From positions 2,108,001 through 2,172,000 of the forward strand of contig NZ_CP123907.1 of the NCBI RefSeq assembly GCF_033783015.1: a DNA stretch of 64,000 nt. The letters run 5' to 3'. The position numbers and the translations under genes are program-made. A model generated the notes under the pieces. It made no database searches and was not told the origin of the DNA. It worked only from the letters and a program-made list of their open reading frames with translations. The DNA is from Corynebacterium sp. 21KM1197 (GTDB lineage Bacteria > Actinomycetota > Actinomycetes > Mycobacteriales > Mycobacteriaceae). This document shows, piece by piece, positions 18,177 to 27,683 of this stretch. Each line of letters starts with the position of its first letter. The stretch's first letter is position 1.

Positions 18177-18500
18177 TTAGGCGAGAATGCCCAGGATGAA
18201 CTTCAGCACTTTGCCCGCCACGCCCAGGAAGTCCTCGGCGGAGGAGCCCTCGGACTTCTCCTCGGTGGTCTTGCCCTCATCGGAGGAGGAGAGCTCGGAG
18301 ACCGAGCCGGTGGAGCCCTCGGCCTGCTCGTCCTTCTTGACCACGCTGTACTCGGGGTCTACCTCGGGAGCCTCCTGCGTGGCGGTGGCCACGCTGTAGT
18401 CGGGATCCACGGGCTCATCGGCAAAAGCGGGGGCGGCCACCACGCCGGTGGCAATTACGGCAGAGGCTGCCGCAGCGGCAAGGTTCTTACGAGAAAACAT
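18177..18500 (-). CDS. Small secreted acidic protein with repeated VDPxYSV
   Basis: A 107-residue protein with a signal peptide (MFSRKNLAAAAASAVIATG... cleavage near AFA|DEP). The mature chain carries two copies of a VDP(D/E)YSV motif about 17 residues apart, then a Ser/Glu-rich low-complexity segment. It ends in an amphipathic hydrophobic helix (DFLGVAGKVLKFILGILA). The composition suggests a disordered surface peptide with a membrane- or mycomembrane-active C-terminus. I do not recognise a family. It is followed by a hairpin terminator and lies 122 bp downstream of clpB. Confidence 0.7.
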   Translation of the reverse strand: MFSRKNLAAAAASAVIATGVVAAPAFADEPVDPDYSVATATQEAPEVDPEYSVVKKDEQAEGSTGSVSELSSSDEGKTTEEKSEGSSAEDFLGVAGKVLKFILGILA

Positions 18501-18621
18501 CGCGTTTCCTTTCTCTACTCGAATGCGATGGACAATGCTGAGTGTAAAACTCCGTCAAGCCCCATTCAATAGAAATCCACCTTTGTACCATAAAGAGTGC
18601 CTAAAGGGAGATTTCCCGCCG

Positions 18622-21192
18622 CTATTTCGTCGCAGAACTCGCACCTAACTCCAGGCGCGCACCGCCCTCCGCCACATCGACGTTCACGCGATCGCCGTCC
18701 CGAATTGCCCCGGCGAGCAACTCCTTGGCCAACTGATCTCCGATGGCCTGCTGAATCAGGCGACGCAACGGGCGCGCCCCGTAGGCGGGGTCGTAGCCGC
18801 GATCGCCCAGCCAATCGCGGGCGGCGTCGGAAACGTGCAGGCGCAGGCGGCGCTGCTCCAGGCGACGCGCGAGTTGCTCCACCTGAATGTCCACGATGTG
18901 TGTGAGTTGCTCGTGACTGAGCGCGTCAAAGACCACCACGTCATCCAGGCGATTGATGAACTCCGGCTTGAAGGCGTGCTTGACGGCCTCCATCACCTGC
19001 TCGCGGCTCCCGCCCGCCCCCAGGTTGGAGGTGAGGATCAAGATGGTGTTGCGGAAGTCCACGGTGCGGCCCTGGCCGTCGGTGAGGCGGCCATCGTCAA
19101 GCACCTGAAGGAGCACGTCGAACACGTCCGGGTGGGCCTTTTCTACCTCGTCGAAGAGCACCACCGTGTACGGGCGTCGCCGCACCGCCTCGGTGAGCTG
19201 CCCGCCCGCGTCGTAGCCCACGTATCCGGGGGGAGCACCCACCAGGCGCGCCACGGAGTGCTTCTCCCCATACTCGGACATATCAATGCGCACCATCGCG
19301 CGCTCATCGTCAAAGAGGAACTCTGCAAGAGCCTTGGCCAACTCCGTCTTACCCACGCCCGTGGGGCCAAGGAAGAGGAAGGAACCCGTGGGGCGGTTCG
19401 GATCGGCCACCCCGGCGCGGGAGCGGCGCACGGCATCGGACACGGCAGCGACGGCCTCGCGCTGGCCCACCACGCGCTTACCCAATTCCGCCTCCATATT
19501 CAGCAGTTTCTCCGTCTCACCCTGGAGCATCTTGCCCGCCGGGATTCCCGTCCACGCGGACACCACCTCCGCGATGGTATCCGGAGTGACCTCCTCGGTG
19601 AGCATGGAATTATTCGCCCCGTTGCTCACCGCCGCCTCGGCGGCCTCCACGGCCTTTTCCGCCGCGGGAATCTTGCCATAGCGCAGCTCGGACACCCTCT
19701 CATAATCACCCTCACGCTCGGCGATCTCGGATTCTCCGCGCAGTTTCTCCAATTCCTCCTTGGCGGCGCGTACCTCATCAATCGCGCCCTTCTCGTTATT
19801 CCACCGCGCGGTGAGTTCCCCGAGCTTCTCGCGCTCATCGGCAAGTTCGCCGCGCAACTTATTCAGGCGTTCCTTGGAGGCGGCGTCCTTTTCCTTTTGC
19901 AGCGCCAATTCCTCGATCTCCAGGCGGCGCACAATACGCTGGGCCTCATCAATCTCCTGCGGGGAGGAATCAATCTCCATGCGCAAGCGCGAGGCGGCCT
20001 CGTCCACCAGGTCAATGGCCTTATCCGGCAGGAAGCGATTGGTGATGTACCTATCGGAGAGCGTGGCGGCCGCCACCAGGGCGGAATCCTGAATCCGCAC
20101 GCCGTGGTGTACCTCGTAGCGCTCCTTGAGCCCACGCAGGATACCCACCGCGTCCGGCACGGAGGGCTCGCCCACATACACCTGCTGGAAGCGGCGTTCC
20201 AGGGCGGCGTCCTTTTCGATGTACTTGCGGTACTCGTCCAGGGTGGTGGCACCCACCAGGCGCAGTTCGCCGCGCGCCAGCAGCGGCTTAATCATGTTGC
20301 CCGCGTCCATCGCAGACTCCCCGCTGGCACCGGCGCCCACGATGGTGTGCAACTCATCAATGAAAGTAATCACCTGCCCCTCGGACTGCTTGATCTCATC
20401 GAGCACCGCCTTGAGCCGCTCCTCAAACTCACCGCGATACTTCGCGCCCGCCACCAGGGAACCCAGGTCCAGAGACAGCAACGTCTTACCCTGGAGCGAT
20501 TCCGGCACGTCTCCGGCCACGATGCGCCGCGCCAGGCCCTCCACGATCGCGGTCTTACCCACGCCGGGCTCACCGATGAGCACCGGGTTGTTCTTAGTGC
20601 GGCGGCTGAGCACCTGCACCACGCGGCGAATCTCCGTATCTCGCCCGATCACCGGGTCGATCTTCCCCTCGCGCGCCCGCGCGGTGAGGTCCGTGGCGTA
20701 CTTCTCCAACGCCTGGAACTGCCCCTCCGGGTCTTGCGAGGTCACCTTGGTATGCCCGCGCACCGAGGGGAAGGCCGCCACGATCGCCTCGTGCGTGGCC
20801 CCCTTGGCCTTGAGCAGATCGGCCGTGTCCGAGGAACCACCGGCGATCCCCGCCAACAACACCTCCGTGGACACATACTCATCGCCCAACTCACCGGCTA
20901 ATTCCTGCGCCGCCGTGAGCGCGTTGAGGGAATCGCGGTTAAAGTTCGGATTCGCCATATTCGCGCCCTGCGCCTTGGGATAACCCTCCACTAATTTGTG
21001 CGCCTCCGCGAGGATCGCGGCGGGATCAACGCCCACGGCCTGCAACACCGGGGCCGCGATCCCATCCGGCTGCTCCAGGATGGCCACCAGGAGGTGCGCC
21101 GGGCGAATATCCGGGTTCCCCAGCGAGGAGGCCTGCTGCAACGCCGCCTGCATGGCCTCGCTGGTCTTGGTGGTGGGATTAAACGAGTTCAT
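18622..21192 (-). CDS. clpB: ATP-dependent disaggregase ClpB
   Basis: Hsp100 chaperone that, with DnaK, solubilises aggregated proteins. The 856 residues contain the N-terminal Clp repeat domain (1-150), a first AAA+ module with Walker A GEPGVGKT near residue 205 and Walker B FIDELH, a coiled-coil M-domain (about 410-520, [20 protein letters not shown]...), and a second AAA+ module with GPTGVGKT near residue 610 and [16 protein letters not shown] operator at 21339-21359, about 150 bp upstream, indicates control by HspR, whose gene is also in this window. Confidence 0.97.
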   Translation of the reverse strand: MNSFNPTTKTSEAMQAALQQASSLGNPDIRPAHLLVAILEQPDGIAAPVLQAVGVDPAAILAEAHKLVEGYPKAQGANMANPNFNRDSLNALTAAQELAGELGDEYVSTEVLLAGIAGGSSDTADLLKAKGATHEAIVAAFPSVRGHTKVTSQDPEGQFQALEKYATDLTARAREGKIDPVIGRDTEIRRVVQVLSRRTKNNPVLIGEPGVGKTAIVEGLARRIVAGDVPESLQGKTLLSLDLGSLVAGAKYRGEFEERLKAVLDEIKQSEGQVITFIDELHTIVGAGASGESAMDAGNMIKPLLARGELRLVGATTLDEYRKYIEKDAALERRFQQVYVGEPSVPDAVGILRGLKERYEVHHGVRIQDSALVAAATLSDRYITNRFLPDKAIDLVDEAASRLRMEIDSSPQEIDEAQRIVRRLEIEELALQKEKDAASKERLNKLRGELADEREKLGELTARWNNEKGAIDEVRAAKEELEKLRGESEIAEREGDYERVSELRYGKIPAAEKAVEAAEAAVSNGANNSMLTEEVTPDTIAEVVSAWTGIPAGKMLQGETEKLLNMEAELGKRVVGQREAVAAVSDAVRRSRAGVADPNRPTGSFLFLGPTGVGKTELAKALAEFLFDDERAMVRIDMSEYGEKHSVARLVGAPPGYVGYDAGGQLTEAVRRRPYTVVLFDEVEKAHPDVFDVLLQVLDDGRLTDGQGRTVDFRNTILILTSNLGAGGSREQVMEAVKHAFKPEFINRLDDVVVFDALSHEQLTHIVDIQVEQLARRLEQRRLRLHVSDAARDWLGDRGYDPAYGARPLRRLIQQAIGDQLAKELLAGAIRDGDRVNVDVAEGGARLELGASSATK

Positions 21193-21338
21193 TGTTTCCC
21201 TCTTTCTCTAGCGTTTCTTCGCGCCCGGCAGGGATCGTTGCAGCCTTGCTTAGCGACGCCGCGCCTTCCGCACGGAGCGCTCGCACGCCCCGCACACTGC
21301 CGAGCTTTTCACTCACTATCCACTCCAACGCACCAAGA

Positions 21339-21359
21339 GTTGAGTTTGTTCCACTCAAG
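21339..21359 (-). promoter_or_regulatory. HAIR operator (HspR site) upstream of clpB
   Basis: Read on the minus strand, CTTGAGT-N7-ACTCAAC matches the HspR inverted repeat CTTGAGT-N7-ACTCAAG at 13 of 14 positions. It lies 147 bp upstream of the clpB start codon, consistent with HspR repression of clpB as known in actinobacteria. Confidence 0.85.
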
Positions 21360-21444
21360 GAGAAAAAAGTTGCGCGGGGTGGGCGCAGGTACGGCGTGAG
21401 GGGCCCGAATTACTCTTGTCCCCGGCGACGAGCACCGGACATAC

Positions 21445-22143
21445 TTACCACCCAGAGCGACGTTTCACGTGGGGATACCCGCCACGAGGAGGAATCACCT
21501 GACACCCCATCGACTCCAGAACACGGGCCGCACCTGTAGGATCATCACGGACAGCAGCGCTAAGTTGAACCCCCAACCAACCCTCCCGACTAGTACTCAA
21601 TTTTTCTTCCCAACCGTCCACACCTGCGAAACCACACTCGCGGATAAGAAAATACAGAAAATCCTCCAGGCTAGGGCGAAAACGATGACCACCAACAGGG
21701 ATATGCAAAGCATCGAGCTGCCCCTTACGAGCCTTCTCATTGTGCCGGTTTTTCATCAACGCAGGACTCAGCCAGGTGCCCGTCCCGGAAAACTGAAGGT
21801 GCGCCACGGGGTGACGTTCCTTGCTTCGCTCATAATCGAATCGAAGCACCGGGGCATTACTCACCGTCACGTAGTAACTAGACTTTTCCACAGCCAGGTA
21901 TCTCCCACACCGGCTGATAGCAAGATCAAATAGAATCCTTGCACCATATAAGTCCGAGATGCTAGCCCGCCCTCTCCTCGGGTTAAAAGTGAGCGGAATA
22001 GTGGTCTGAATGTGCGCAGTTCGGTTATCTGGGTGGATCTTCAAGTGAAAGCTATCCCCGAAACCCGGCAGAGCAGATTGAACAATGCTGAACACATGCT
22101 CCGCGAACCTAGTAACCCGAAACTCAAACCCTCTGCTATCCAC
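21445..22143 (-). CDS. Uncharacterised protein of a two-gene unit (large partner)
   Basis: A 232-residue protein from a GTG at 22143 whose bases overlap the stop of the small upstream gene (GTGGATAG). A longer frame from an ATG at 22176 overlaps by 41 bp and is less likely. The sequence has a mixed alpha/beta look with a conserved-looking block near residue 155, LHIPVGGHRFRPSLEDFLYF, followed by ECGFAGVDGWEEKL and QLSAAVRDDPTGAARVL. From memory this resembles an uncharacterised family widespread in actinobacteria; I know no function. Base composition is more A+T-rich than in neighbouring clpB. Confidence 0.7.
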   Translation of the reverse strand: MDSRGFEFRVTRFAEHVFSIVQSALPGFGDSFHLKIHPDNRTAHIQTTIPLTFNPRRGRASISDLYGARILFDLAISRCGRYLAVEKSSYYVTVSNAPVLRFDYERSKERHPVAHLQFSGTGTWLSPALMKNRHNEKARKGQLDALHIPVGGHRFRPSLEDFLYFLIRECGFAGVDGWEEKLSTSREGWLGVQLSAAVRDDPTGAARVLESMGCQVIPPRGGYPHVKRRSGW

Positions 22144-22369
22144 GGGACTGTCGGCCCAGCATGAACTCAATCCCATTCAACTCGTCATAGAGGTCCCGAT
22201 CCTCAGAGTCAAGAGCCCCCACGGCAGCAAGATCATCGAGGTCCTGACGAGTCAGAGGAATACCCTCGTCCTCAAGGTAATCCAGATTGAGTAAGGTACG
22301 GCTAATTTCCTCATAGCGCCTGACCAGCGCGTCATCATTGACGTACTCTACGTCGAAAGGCAGAGTCAT
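22136..22369 (-). CDS. Small acidic protein of a two-gene unit
   Basis: A 77-residue, strongly acidic protein (MTLPFDVEYVNDDALVRRYEEI ... DSEDRDLYDELNGIEFMLGRQSRG), predicted helical with no membrane segment. It precedes and overlaps the larger gene, an arrangement seen in toxin-antitoxin modules or regulator/effector pairs. A minus-strand -10-like TGGTATAGT lies 67 bp upstream. I do not recognise the family. Confidence 0.65.
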   Translation of the reverse strand: MTLPFDVEYVNDDALVRRYEEISRTLLNLDYLEDEGIPLTRQDLDDLAAVGALDSEDRDLYDELNGIEFMLGRQSRG

Positions 22370-22435
22370 GCGATCACCCTCTTCGCTGCTTCCCTAGCCA
22401 CACCCAACCCCGTGGCCCCGAATTTTATGATGGCA

Positions 22436-22441
22436 ACTATA
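22436..22441 (-). promoter_or_regulatory. Extended -10 candidate for the two-gene unit
   Basis: TGGTATAGT on the minus strand gives an extended -10 (TG-N-TATAGT), predicting a transcript start near 22429 and a 5' leader of about 60 nt before the start at 22369. No clear -35 is seen. Confidence 0.4.
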
Positions 22442-22564
22442 CCAGGACTGATCTCACACAGAGTCATGCCCACTCGTAGGCGGCAAGGCAACAGGTGGGG
22501 CCGGAGTTATTTTCCACAAGTCCCCCTACCCCCGACCCCCGTGACGGGGCGTCGATAAGCGCCC

Positions 22565-23908
22565 CTATCCCCCGTGCTTTACCTCAACGTTGCGTCCCGG
22601 CACCCAGCGCAACACCACCGCAAGCCCAAGGATCACGATGGAAAGCAGCGTGGCCGCCCAGCCCAGGCCCATCGTCCACCCGGTGAGCACCGCAATAGGA
22701 GCGATCACCGTCATGCCGATCTCAAAGGGCGCGAAGCCCACGTAGGCCACGCCGTACTCGTTCAGCGTGCCGGACTTCAGCTTGGGGTCCACCATCTTCA
22801 GCAGCGCGATACCCGTGGCCACGGCGGCGGTGGCCCAGCCCCAGCCGAAGATCGCGCGCTCCAGCCACTTCTTGCCAAAAAACGTCGGCGCAATAAAGAA
22901 GAAGAACACCAGGCAGTAGATCGTGCCGAGCACGAACATCACCACCAGCGGCACCCAGTAATCCGCCACCACGGCGGGAACGATGGCCGCGATGCCAAAG
23001 GCGATGAGGTAATCCGTGGCCGCGCCGGAAAGGGAGTTGATGGTATCGCGATCCACGTAGTTGGGCTTGCCTAGCAGGTTGAGGATCAGTTTACCCACGA
23101 TGCCCACGGCAAAGGAGGTGATGAAGAGGGGAATGGAAACCTCGGGGAAGGCACCGCTGATCGCCTGGTTAATCAGGTAAGCAAACATCACGGTGAGCGT
23201 GAGCATACCCACGTGTAGCGCCACCGGCTCGATGGAGGAGGGGTTCGTGGTGGCCTTGCCGATGGAGGGACGGGAGGATTCCTCGTCAATGTAACCAGAA
23301 CGCATTTCCCAGGGAAGTTTCTTGGGCATTTCCGAGGTGCGCCCGGTACGGATTCCCCAGTTGGCAAAGATCACGCCACCCACGATCGCCGCGAGGGTGC
23401 CCACCGTGGCGGATGTGAAGCCCAGGGTGCTCGCGGCCGTCGCCCCCGTGGCCTCCAGGGAGGAACCCACGGCTGCGGCGGTACCAAAGCCGCCCACAAA
23501 GCCCACGGGCAGCATCATGCCAAACCATTCCTCCGTGCCCCACACGGGCTGGAAGAGGAAGATGCCCAGCAGGATGAAAAGTCCCCACTGCCCCACGAAC
23601 ATGCCCGTGGAATAGGACCACATGGTGCGTGCGCCGGAGCGCACGGAGCGATCAAACTGCATGGAGTACGGCATGGCGGCAAAGACCACGGCGATGAGCA
23701 ACGTGGTGTACGCGCCCATTTGATCGGAGAAGCCTATCCAACCAAGCGCGCCCGGCCCCAGCAGCAGCCCCAAAAGGCCTGCGGTGATCGGGGCCGGAAG
23801 CAGCAGCGCCTGGAATACGGGTACCTTCCGGCGCAGCACGTTGCCTATCACCATCAAAACGGAGATCCAGCCGACATCAACAAGCAGGGAAAAAGGGGTG
23901 TATTCCAC
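22565..23908 (-). CDS. Sodium/glutamate symporter (ESS)-like carrier
   Basis: A 447-residue polytopic membrane protein with about ten to twelve hydrophobic segments. The start is a GTG at 23908 behind a perfect AAGGAG at 5 bp; the longer frame reaching 24004 would overlap the divergent gene. Architecture and length resemble GltS/ESS carriers: two similar halves, Gly-rich re-entrant loops (GFVGGFGTAAAVGSSLEATGATAASTLG near residue 140; GWGWATAAVATGIALLKMVDP near 360). A soluble insert lies near residues 200-230. The glutamate specificity is only by family; other anionic substrates are possible. Confidence 0.75.
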   Translation of the reverse strand: MEYTPFSLLVDVGWISVLMVIGNVLRRKVPVFQALLLPAPITAGLLGLLLGPGALGWIGFSDQMGAYTTLLIAVVFAAMPYSMQFDRSVRSGARTMWSYSTGMFVGQWGLFILLGIFLFQPVWGTEEWFGMMLPVGFVGGFGTAAAVGSSLEATGATAASTLGFTSATVGTLAAIVGGVIFANWGIRTGRTSEMPKKLPWEMRSGYIDEESSRPSIGKATTNPSSIEPVALHVGMLTLTVMFAYLINQAISGAFPEVSIPLFITSFAVGIVGKLILNLLGKPNYVDRDTINSLSGAATDYLIAFGIAAIVPAVVADYWVPLVVMFVLGTIYCLVFFFFIAPTFFGKKWLERAIFGWGWATAAVATGIALLKMVDPKLKSGTLNEYGVAYVGFAPFEIGMTVIAPIAVLTGWTMGLGWAATLLSIVILGLAVVLRWVPGRNVEVKHGG

Positions 23909-23994
23909 AGCGGCTCCTTCATGCGACGTACGTGACCGGCTCATCTTAACGGTTCGGGCGCGTTTCTCCACCCCTGCGTGGAAGAATGGGGGTG

Positions 23995-25131
23995 ATGAGC
24001 ACACCCCTGCACACCCTGGTGATCGGCGCCGGGCAGGCCGGCCTGGCCTGCACCCACGAATTAGTCCATCGAGGGCTGGTGCCGGGGCGGGACTTCGTGG
24101 TGCTCGACGCCAATTCCGGCCCCGGCGGGGCGTGGCGGCACAGGTGGGATTCCCTCACCCTCGGCCGTGCCCACGGCATCGCTGATCTTCCCAGCCTGCC
24201 CATGCGACGCCCCGATCCCACCGTTCCGGCCTCCCGCGTGGTGGCGGATTATTACGGTGCGTATGAGGAGCACCTGGGGATCGAGGTGATCCGCCCGGTG
24301 AGGGTGCTTGAGGTGGCGTCGTCAAGCAAGACCGCGCCGCTGCGCGTCACCGCGAGCGACGGCCGCACCTGGCACGCCCGCAGCATCGTCAATGCCACCG
24401 GCACCTGGGATCAGCCCTTTATTCCGTACCTCCCCGGCGCAGCCTCGTTCCGAGGAGAGCAGTTGCACACGGTGGATTATCGGCGCGCCGAGGACTTTCG
24501 CGGCAAACGCACCCTGGTGGTGGGCGGCGGGCTCTCCGCCCTGCAATTTCTCCTCGAACTCGCTGCCGTCACGGACACCCTGTGGTCCACGCGCCGCCCG
24601 CCCAACTTCACCGACCGCTCCTTTGACCAGGCCTGGGGCCGCGACGTGGAGCGTGCCGTGCGGGAGCGCACCCACGCCGGAAAGTCTCCCGTCTCCGTGG
24701 TGCGCACCACAGGGATTCCACTGTGGCCCGAGTACGTGGAGGCGGTAAAGGCGGGCACGCTGGTCTCGCGCGGGAACGTCGAGAGCGTGACGCCCGAGGG
24801 CGTGCGCTTCGGTGCCGTGCCGCCGCCCCGCACGCGGGGGCTGGGGCCGTCGCGCAGCGATCGCCTGGTGCTGCCGGAGAGTTGGCGGCCTTACCCGGCC
24901 GGGCACGAGGAAACCGTGGACGTGATCTTCTGGAACACCGGGTTCCGCGCGGCGCTGCGGCACCTGGCTCCCCTGCGGCTGCGCGGCCCCAAGGGAATCG
25001 AGATGATCGATGAGGTCACGCCCCGGCGCGATCCCCGAGTATTCCTGGTGGGCTACGCATCCTCCGCGTCCACGGTGGGGGCCACGCGGGCGGGCCGATT
25101 GGCGGGGCGCAAGGCCGCGCAATACCGATGA
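23995..25131 (+). CDS. Flavoprotein monooxygenase-like FAD/NAD(P)-binding protein
   Basis: A 378-residue class B flavin monooxygenase-like oxidoreductase. FAD Rossmann motif VIGAGQAGLA is at residues 10-19, followed by GPGGAWRHRW. The intermediate block WHARSIVNATGTWDQPFIPYLPG lies near 120, and the second Rossmann motif for NAD(P)H, LVVGGGLSALQFLLEL, near 170. The C-terminal block is VIFWNTGFRAALRHLAPL. I see no strict FxGxxxHxxxW signature, so a true Baeyer-Villiger or N-hydroxylating activity is unproven. The ATG at 23995 was chosen over the one at 23986. Confidence 0.8.
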   Translation: MSTPLHTLVIGAGQAGLACTHELVHRGLVPGRDFVVLDANSGPGGAWRHRWDSLTLGRAHGIADLPSLPMRRPDPTVPASRVVADYYGAYEEHLGIEVIRPVRVLEVASSSKTAPLRVTASDGRTWHARSIVNATGTWDQPFIPYLPGAASFRGEQLHTVDYRRAEDFRGKRTLVVGGGLSALQFLLELAAVTDTLWSTRRPPNFTDRSFDQAWGRDVERAVRERTHAGKSPVSVVRTTGIPLWPEYVEAVKAGTLVSRGNVESVTPEGVRFGAVPPPRTRGLGPSRSDRLVLPESWRPYPAGHEETVDVIFWNTGFRAALRHLAPLRLRGPKGIEMIDEVTPRRDPRVFLVGYASSASTVGATRAGRLAGRKAAQYR

Positions 25132-25317
25132 AGCGGGAGGACCGCGGAAGGCCCACAAGGCGCGCCACTACCCCCGCTGCGGCGAGGGAGCGATAGTCCG
25201 TTTTGCCTGTTTTCCTCCGCTTTTCTTACCCCCATAGACGAAGGTACACACCCGTGCGGCGACCTTTGGTATGGGTTGCCCTCTACAAACTTCCCCTCGG
25301 GCCTTAGTATAGGTGTC

Positions 25318-26484
25318 ATGCCCGCCGCCACGCTCGCTGAGATTGCAGACCTGATCCGGGAACATCCCGGCACTTTCCGCGATGCCACACACGGTCGTTT
25401 CTATGTGGATCACCTGGAGGCACACGCCGTTTTCCCCCTCAAGATGAGCAAGTCTCACCTTGATCTCGCCCCGGCGGTGGCATGGGTTTTGGAAAACAGC
25501 TCCCCCACGGCGCTCTCCCCCGCGGCCCTGCTGCGCGTGCAGCAGATGGGCCTGGATCACCGTCGCCACGGCTTCCCCGCCATCGCCTACGCCTCCTTTG
25601 CCCAGGCGCTCAAGTTTGGTCTACGCGAGGTGCTGCGTGTATCCAACGAGCAGTACACGGTGGCGGCGCAGCAGGCGGAACACCTGATCGAGGGCCTCTG
25701 CGTGGAGATGGCCGCCGTGGCCCTCAACGCGGACGAGCAGGGCGTACCCCCGGCGTATTCCGGCGAGGTCATCAACGTGGAGCGCATGAGCAGGCGGATC
25801 AGCGTGGTCACGCTGGATACCGGCCTGGCCATTCCGTTTAACCCCGGGCAACACGTGCTCACCTCCACCGCCATGCTGCCCGGCATCTGGTTGCCCATGT
25901 CCCCTGCCACTCCTCCCTCGGAGTTCGGCCAGGTGGAGTTCCACGTGCTGGGTGAGGACGATACCTCCGCGCAGCGCCTGGCCAAGTCCAAGATCGGCGA
26001 CCACTGGACGTTCGGGCAACCGGACGGCACGCTATCCATCGACGGCAAGCGTGACGTCCTGCTCATCGCCCACTCCACCGGCTGGGCACCGCTGCGCTCC
26101 CTGCTCTTTGACATGCTCACCTGGGAGCACCAGCCGCAGGTCACGCTCTTCCTCAGCGCGGAGTATCCGGGGGAACTCTACGAACTGCCCCGCCTGTGGG
26201 CCTTGGCCCAGGCGAGTTCCTGGCTCACGGTGGTGCCCTGCGCCATCAACCACGAGGACGCCTGGTGGGTTAATTCCCAGGTCACCCTGCCGGATATTTA
26301 TATCGCCACGGCCGAATCCCCCGGCGCGCTCGCCGCCAGCCGAGGCACCTGGGTCGATCACGATGTGCTCATCGCCGGCCCGGAGGAGAACGCTCAACAC
26401 AGCGCCGAGGCCCTGCGGGCCGTGGGGGCGCAACACATTCAGTTGGAGGCATGGCCGCGACGCAGCGCCGAAGCACCGCGCTAA
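25318..26484 (+). CDS. Flavohaemoprotein-like oxidoreductase with divergent haem and flavin sites
   Basis: A 388-residue protein with the flavohaemoglobin layout: an N-terminal globin-like helical domain (about 1-135), an FAD-binding barrel (150-260) and an NAD(P)-binding domain (IAHSTGWAPLRSLLFDML near 245; C-terminal DHDVLIAGPEE). Aligned by eye with Hmp, the proximal-His segment KHVSLGIxPExYP corresponds to QQMGLDHRRHGFP, so the haem-ligating His appears replaced by Gln. The FAD-binding RxYS is replaced by WLPMS. It may therefore not be an NO dioxygenase. Start ATG at 25318 behind AGGTG; no obvious operon partner. Confidence 0.7.
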   Translation: MPAATLAEIADLIREHPGTFRDATHGRFYVDHLEAHAVFPLKMSKSHLDLAPAVAWVLENSSPTALSPAALLRVQQMGLDHRRHGFPAIAYASFAQALKFGLREVLRVSNEQYTVAAQQAEHLIEGLCVEMAAVALNADEQGVPPAYSGEVINVERMSRRISVVTLDTGLAIPFNPGQHVLTSTAMLPGIWLPMSPATPPSEFGQVEFHVLGEDDTSAQRLAKSKIGDHWTFGQPDGTLSIDGKRDVLLIAHSTGWAPLRSLLFDMLTWEHQPQVTLFLSAEYPGELYELPRLWALAQASSWLTVVPCAINHEDAWWVNSQVTLPDIYIATAESPGALAASRGTWVDHDVLIAGPEENAQHSAEALRAVGAQHIQLEAWPRRSAEAPR

Positions 26485-26527
26485 TGAGGCCTTTTGGGCC
26501 ACCGCCCATTTCCCCCACCTGAGGGGC

Positions 26528-27322
26528 TTAGAGAATAGGTATCTCGCGCCGCGCCCGCGCCACCTGCGCGGGATCAATATCCGCCACCAGCAATTCCTCC
26601 CCGTATCCCGCCTCCTCAAGGCGCTCCCCCCAGGGATTGACCAGCGCAGAATGACCAATGCCGGTGGGGCCGCTCGGTTGCCCGGCCTCCTCCGCCCCGC
26701 CGGGGCGCACCATTCCCGACGCCGCGATAAACGCCCCCGTATCCAGGGCGCGCGCGGCGGTCAGCGTGCGCCACTGGTGGAGTTTCCCCGGCCCATCGGC
26801 CCAGGAGGTGGGCACCGCGATCACCTGCGCGCCCCGCCGAGCAAGATCCTGAAAGAGGCTAGGAAAGCGCAGGTCAAAGCAGGTGGCCACGCCTATTTTT
26901 ATCCCCTCAACCGCAAAGAGCACCGGCGCGTGACCGGGGCGGACGGTCTCCGATTCCTTGGTGTCAAAGGCATCGTAGGTATGGATCTTGTCATACCCCT
27001 GCGGCACCCCGCCGTCCGCGATGAGGGCGGTATTCCACACCCGCTGGATCCCATTATCCAGGCGATCGGCGGGCCGGAACATACCCGCCACGATCACCAC
27101 GCCCAGTTCCCGCGCCACGTCATTCACCCCCGTGGCAAAGGGGCCATCATAGTCCTGCGCGTGCGTGTCCAGCCTCCCGGTGCCAAAGGCCTGCGAGGTG
27201 GCCTCCGGGAAGATCACCATGCGCGCTCCGCGCTCTGCGGCACGCCGGGAATAGGCCTCTACCGTGCGGAGATTCTCCTCCGGGTTACCCGTAGCATGTA
27301 TCTGAGCCAGTGCAATGCGCAT
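26528..27322 (-). CDS. Carbon-nitrogen hydrolase (nitrilase superfamily)
   Basis: A 264-residue amidase of the nitrilase superfamily with the Glu-Lys-Cys triad visible: Glu40 in VIFPEAT, Lys in GYDKIHTYDAF near residue 112, and Cys in GVATCFDLRFPSLFQ near residue 148. The closest described types are omega-amidases and the Nit1/NitFhit group acting on small omega-amides such as deaminated glutathione. The exact substrate cannot be told. It converges with the flavohaemoprotein-like gene and its start is 91 bp from the divergent WXG100-like gene. Confidence 0.88.
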   Translation of the reverse strand: MRIALAQIHATGNPEENLRTVEAYSRRAAERGARMVIFPEATSQAFGTGRLDTHAQDYDGPFATGVNDVARELGVVIVAGMFRPADRLDNGIQRVWNTALIADGGVPQGYDKIHTYDAFDTKESETVRPGHAPVLFAVEGIKIGVATCFDLRFPSLFQDLARRGAQVIAVPTSWADGPGKLHQWRTLTAARALDTGAFIAASGMVRPGGAEEAGQPSGPTGIGHSALVNPWGERLEEAGYGEELLVADIDPAQVARARREIPIL

Positions 27323-27413
27323 GGGGCCATGCTATGTGGATAACCCCCGTTTATCCACAGGCTTCCCCGGCCACGCTTACCTTTACTATCGACGCCGCGC
27401 TGTACTAGCAGGC

Positions 27414-27683
27414 ATGGAAGAACTACTACTCACCGATTCCTTCGCCCAACGGCTGCGGGCCGCCAGCACCCATCTTCCCCAGTCCGGCCCGCGCATGAGT
27501 GGCCACTCCCTCACCGCCGCCGCGCTGCACGCCGCCGCGTCCTCCTGGGAACACAGCCTGCGGCTCGCCGCGCAGGATCGCGCGGCGCTTTTAGCCGATC
27601 TCTCCCGTTATTGCGATCGCGCACGGGAAACCGATCGTCACCTGTCCACCCGCCTCGCGCACCCCGAGGGGAGCCCCCGATGA
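27414..27683 (+). CDS. WXG100-like small helical protein
   Basis: An 89-residue helical protein (MEELLLTDSFAQRLRAASTHLP ... SSWEHSLRLAAQDRAALLADLSRYCDRARETDRHLSTRL). Size, helical character, the central SW and its position before a DUF1023 hydrolase suggest an ESX-type (WXG100-like) partner, although the strict WxG is replaced by W-E-H. Its stop overlaps the next start as ATGA, so the two are translationally coupled. No ESX secretion genes are in the window. Confidence 0.55.
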   Translation: MEELLLTDSFAQRLRAASTHLPQSGPRMSGHSLTAAALHAAASSWEHSLRLAAQDRAALLADLSRYCDRARETDRHLSTRLAHPEGSPR

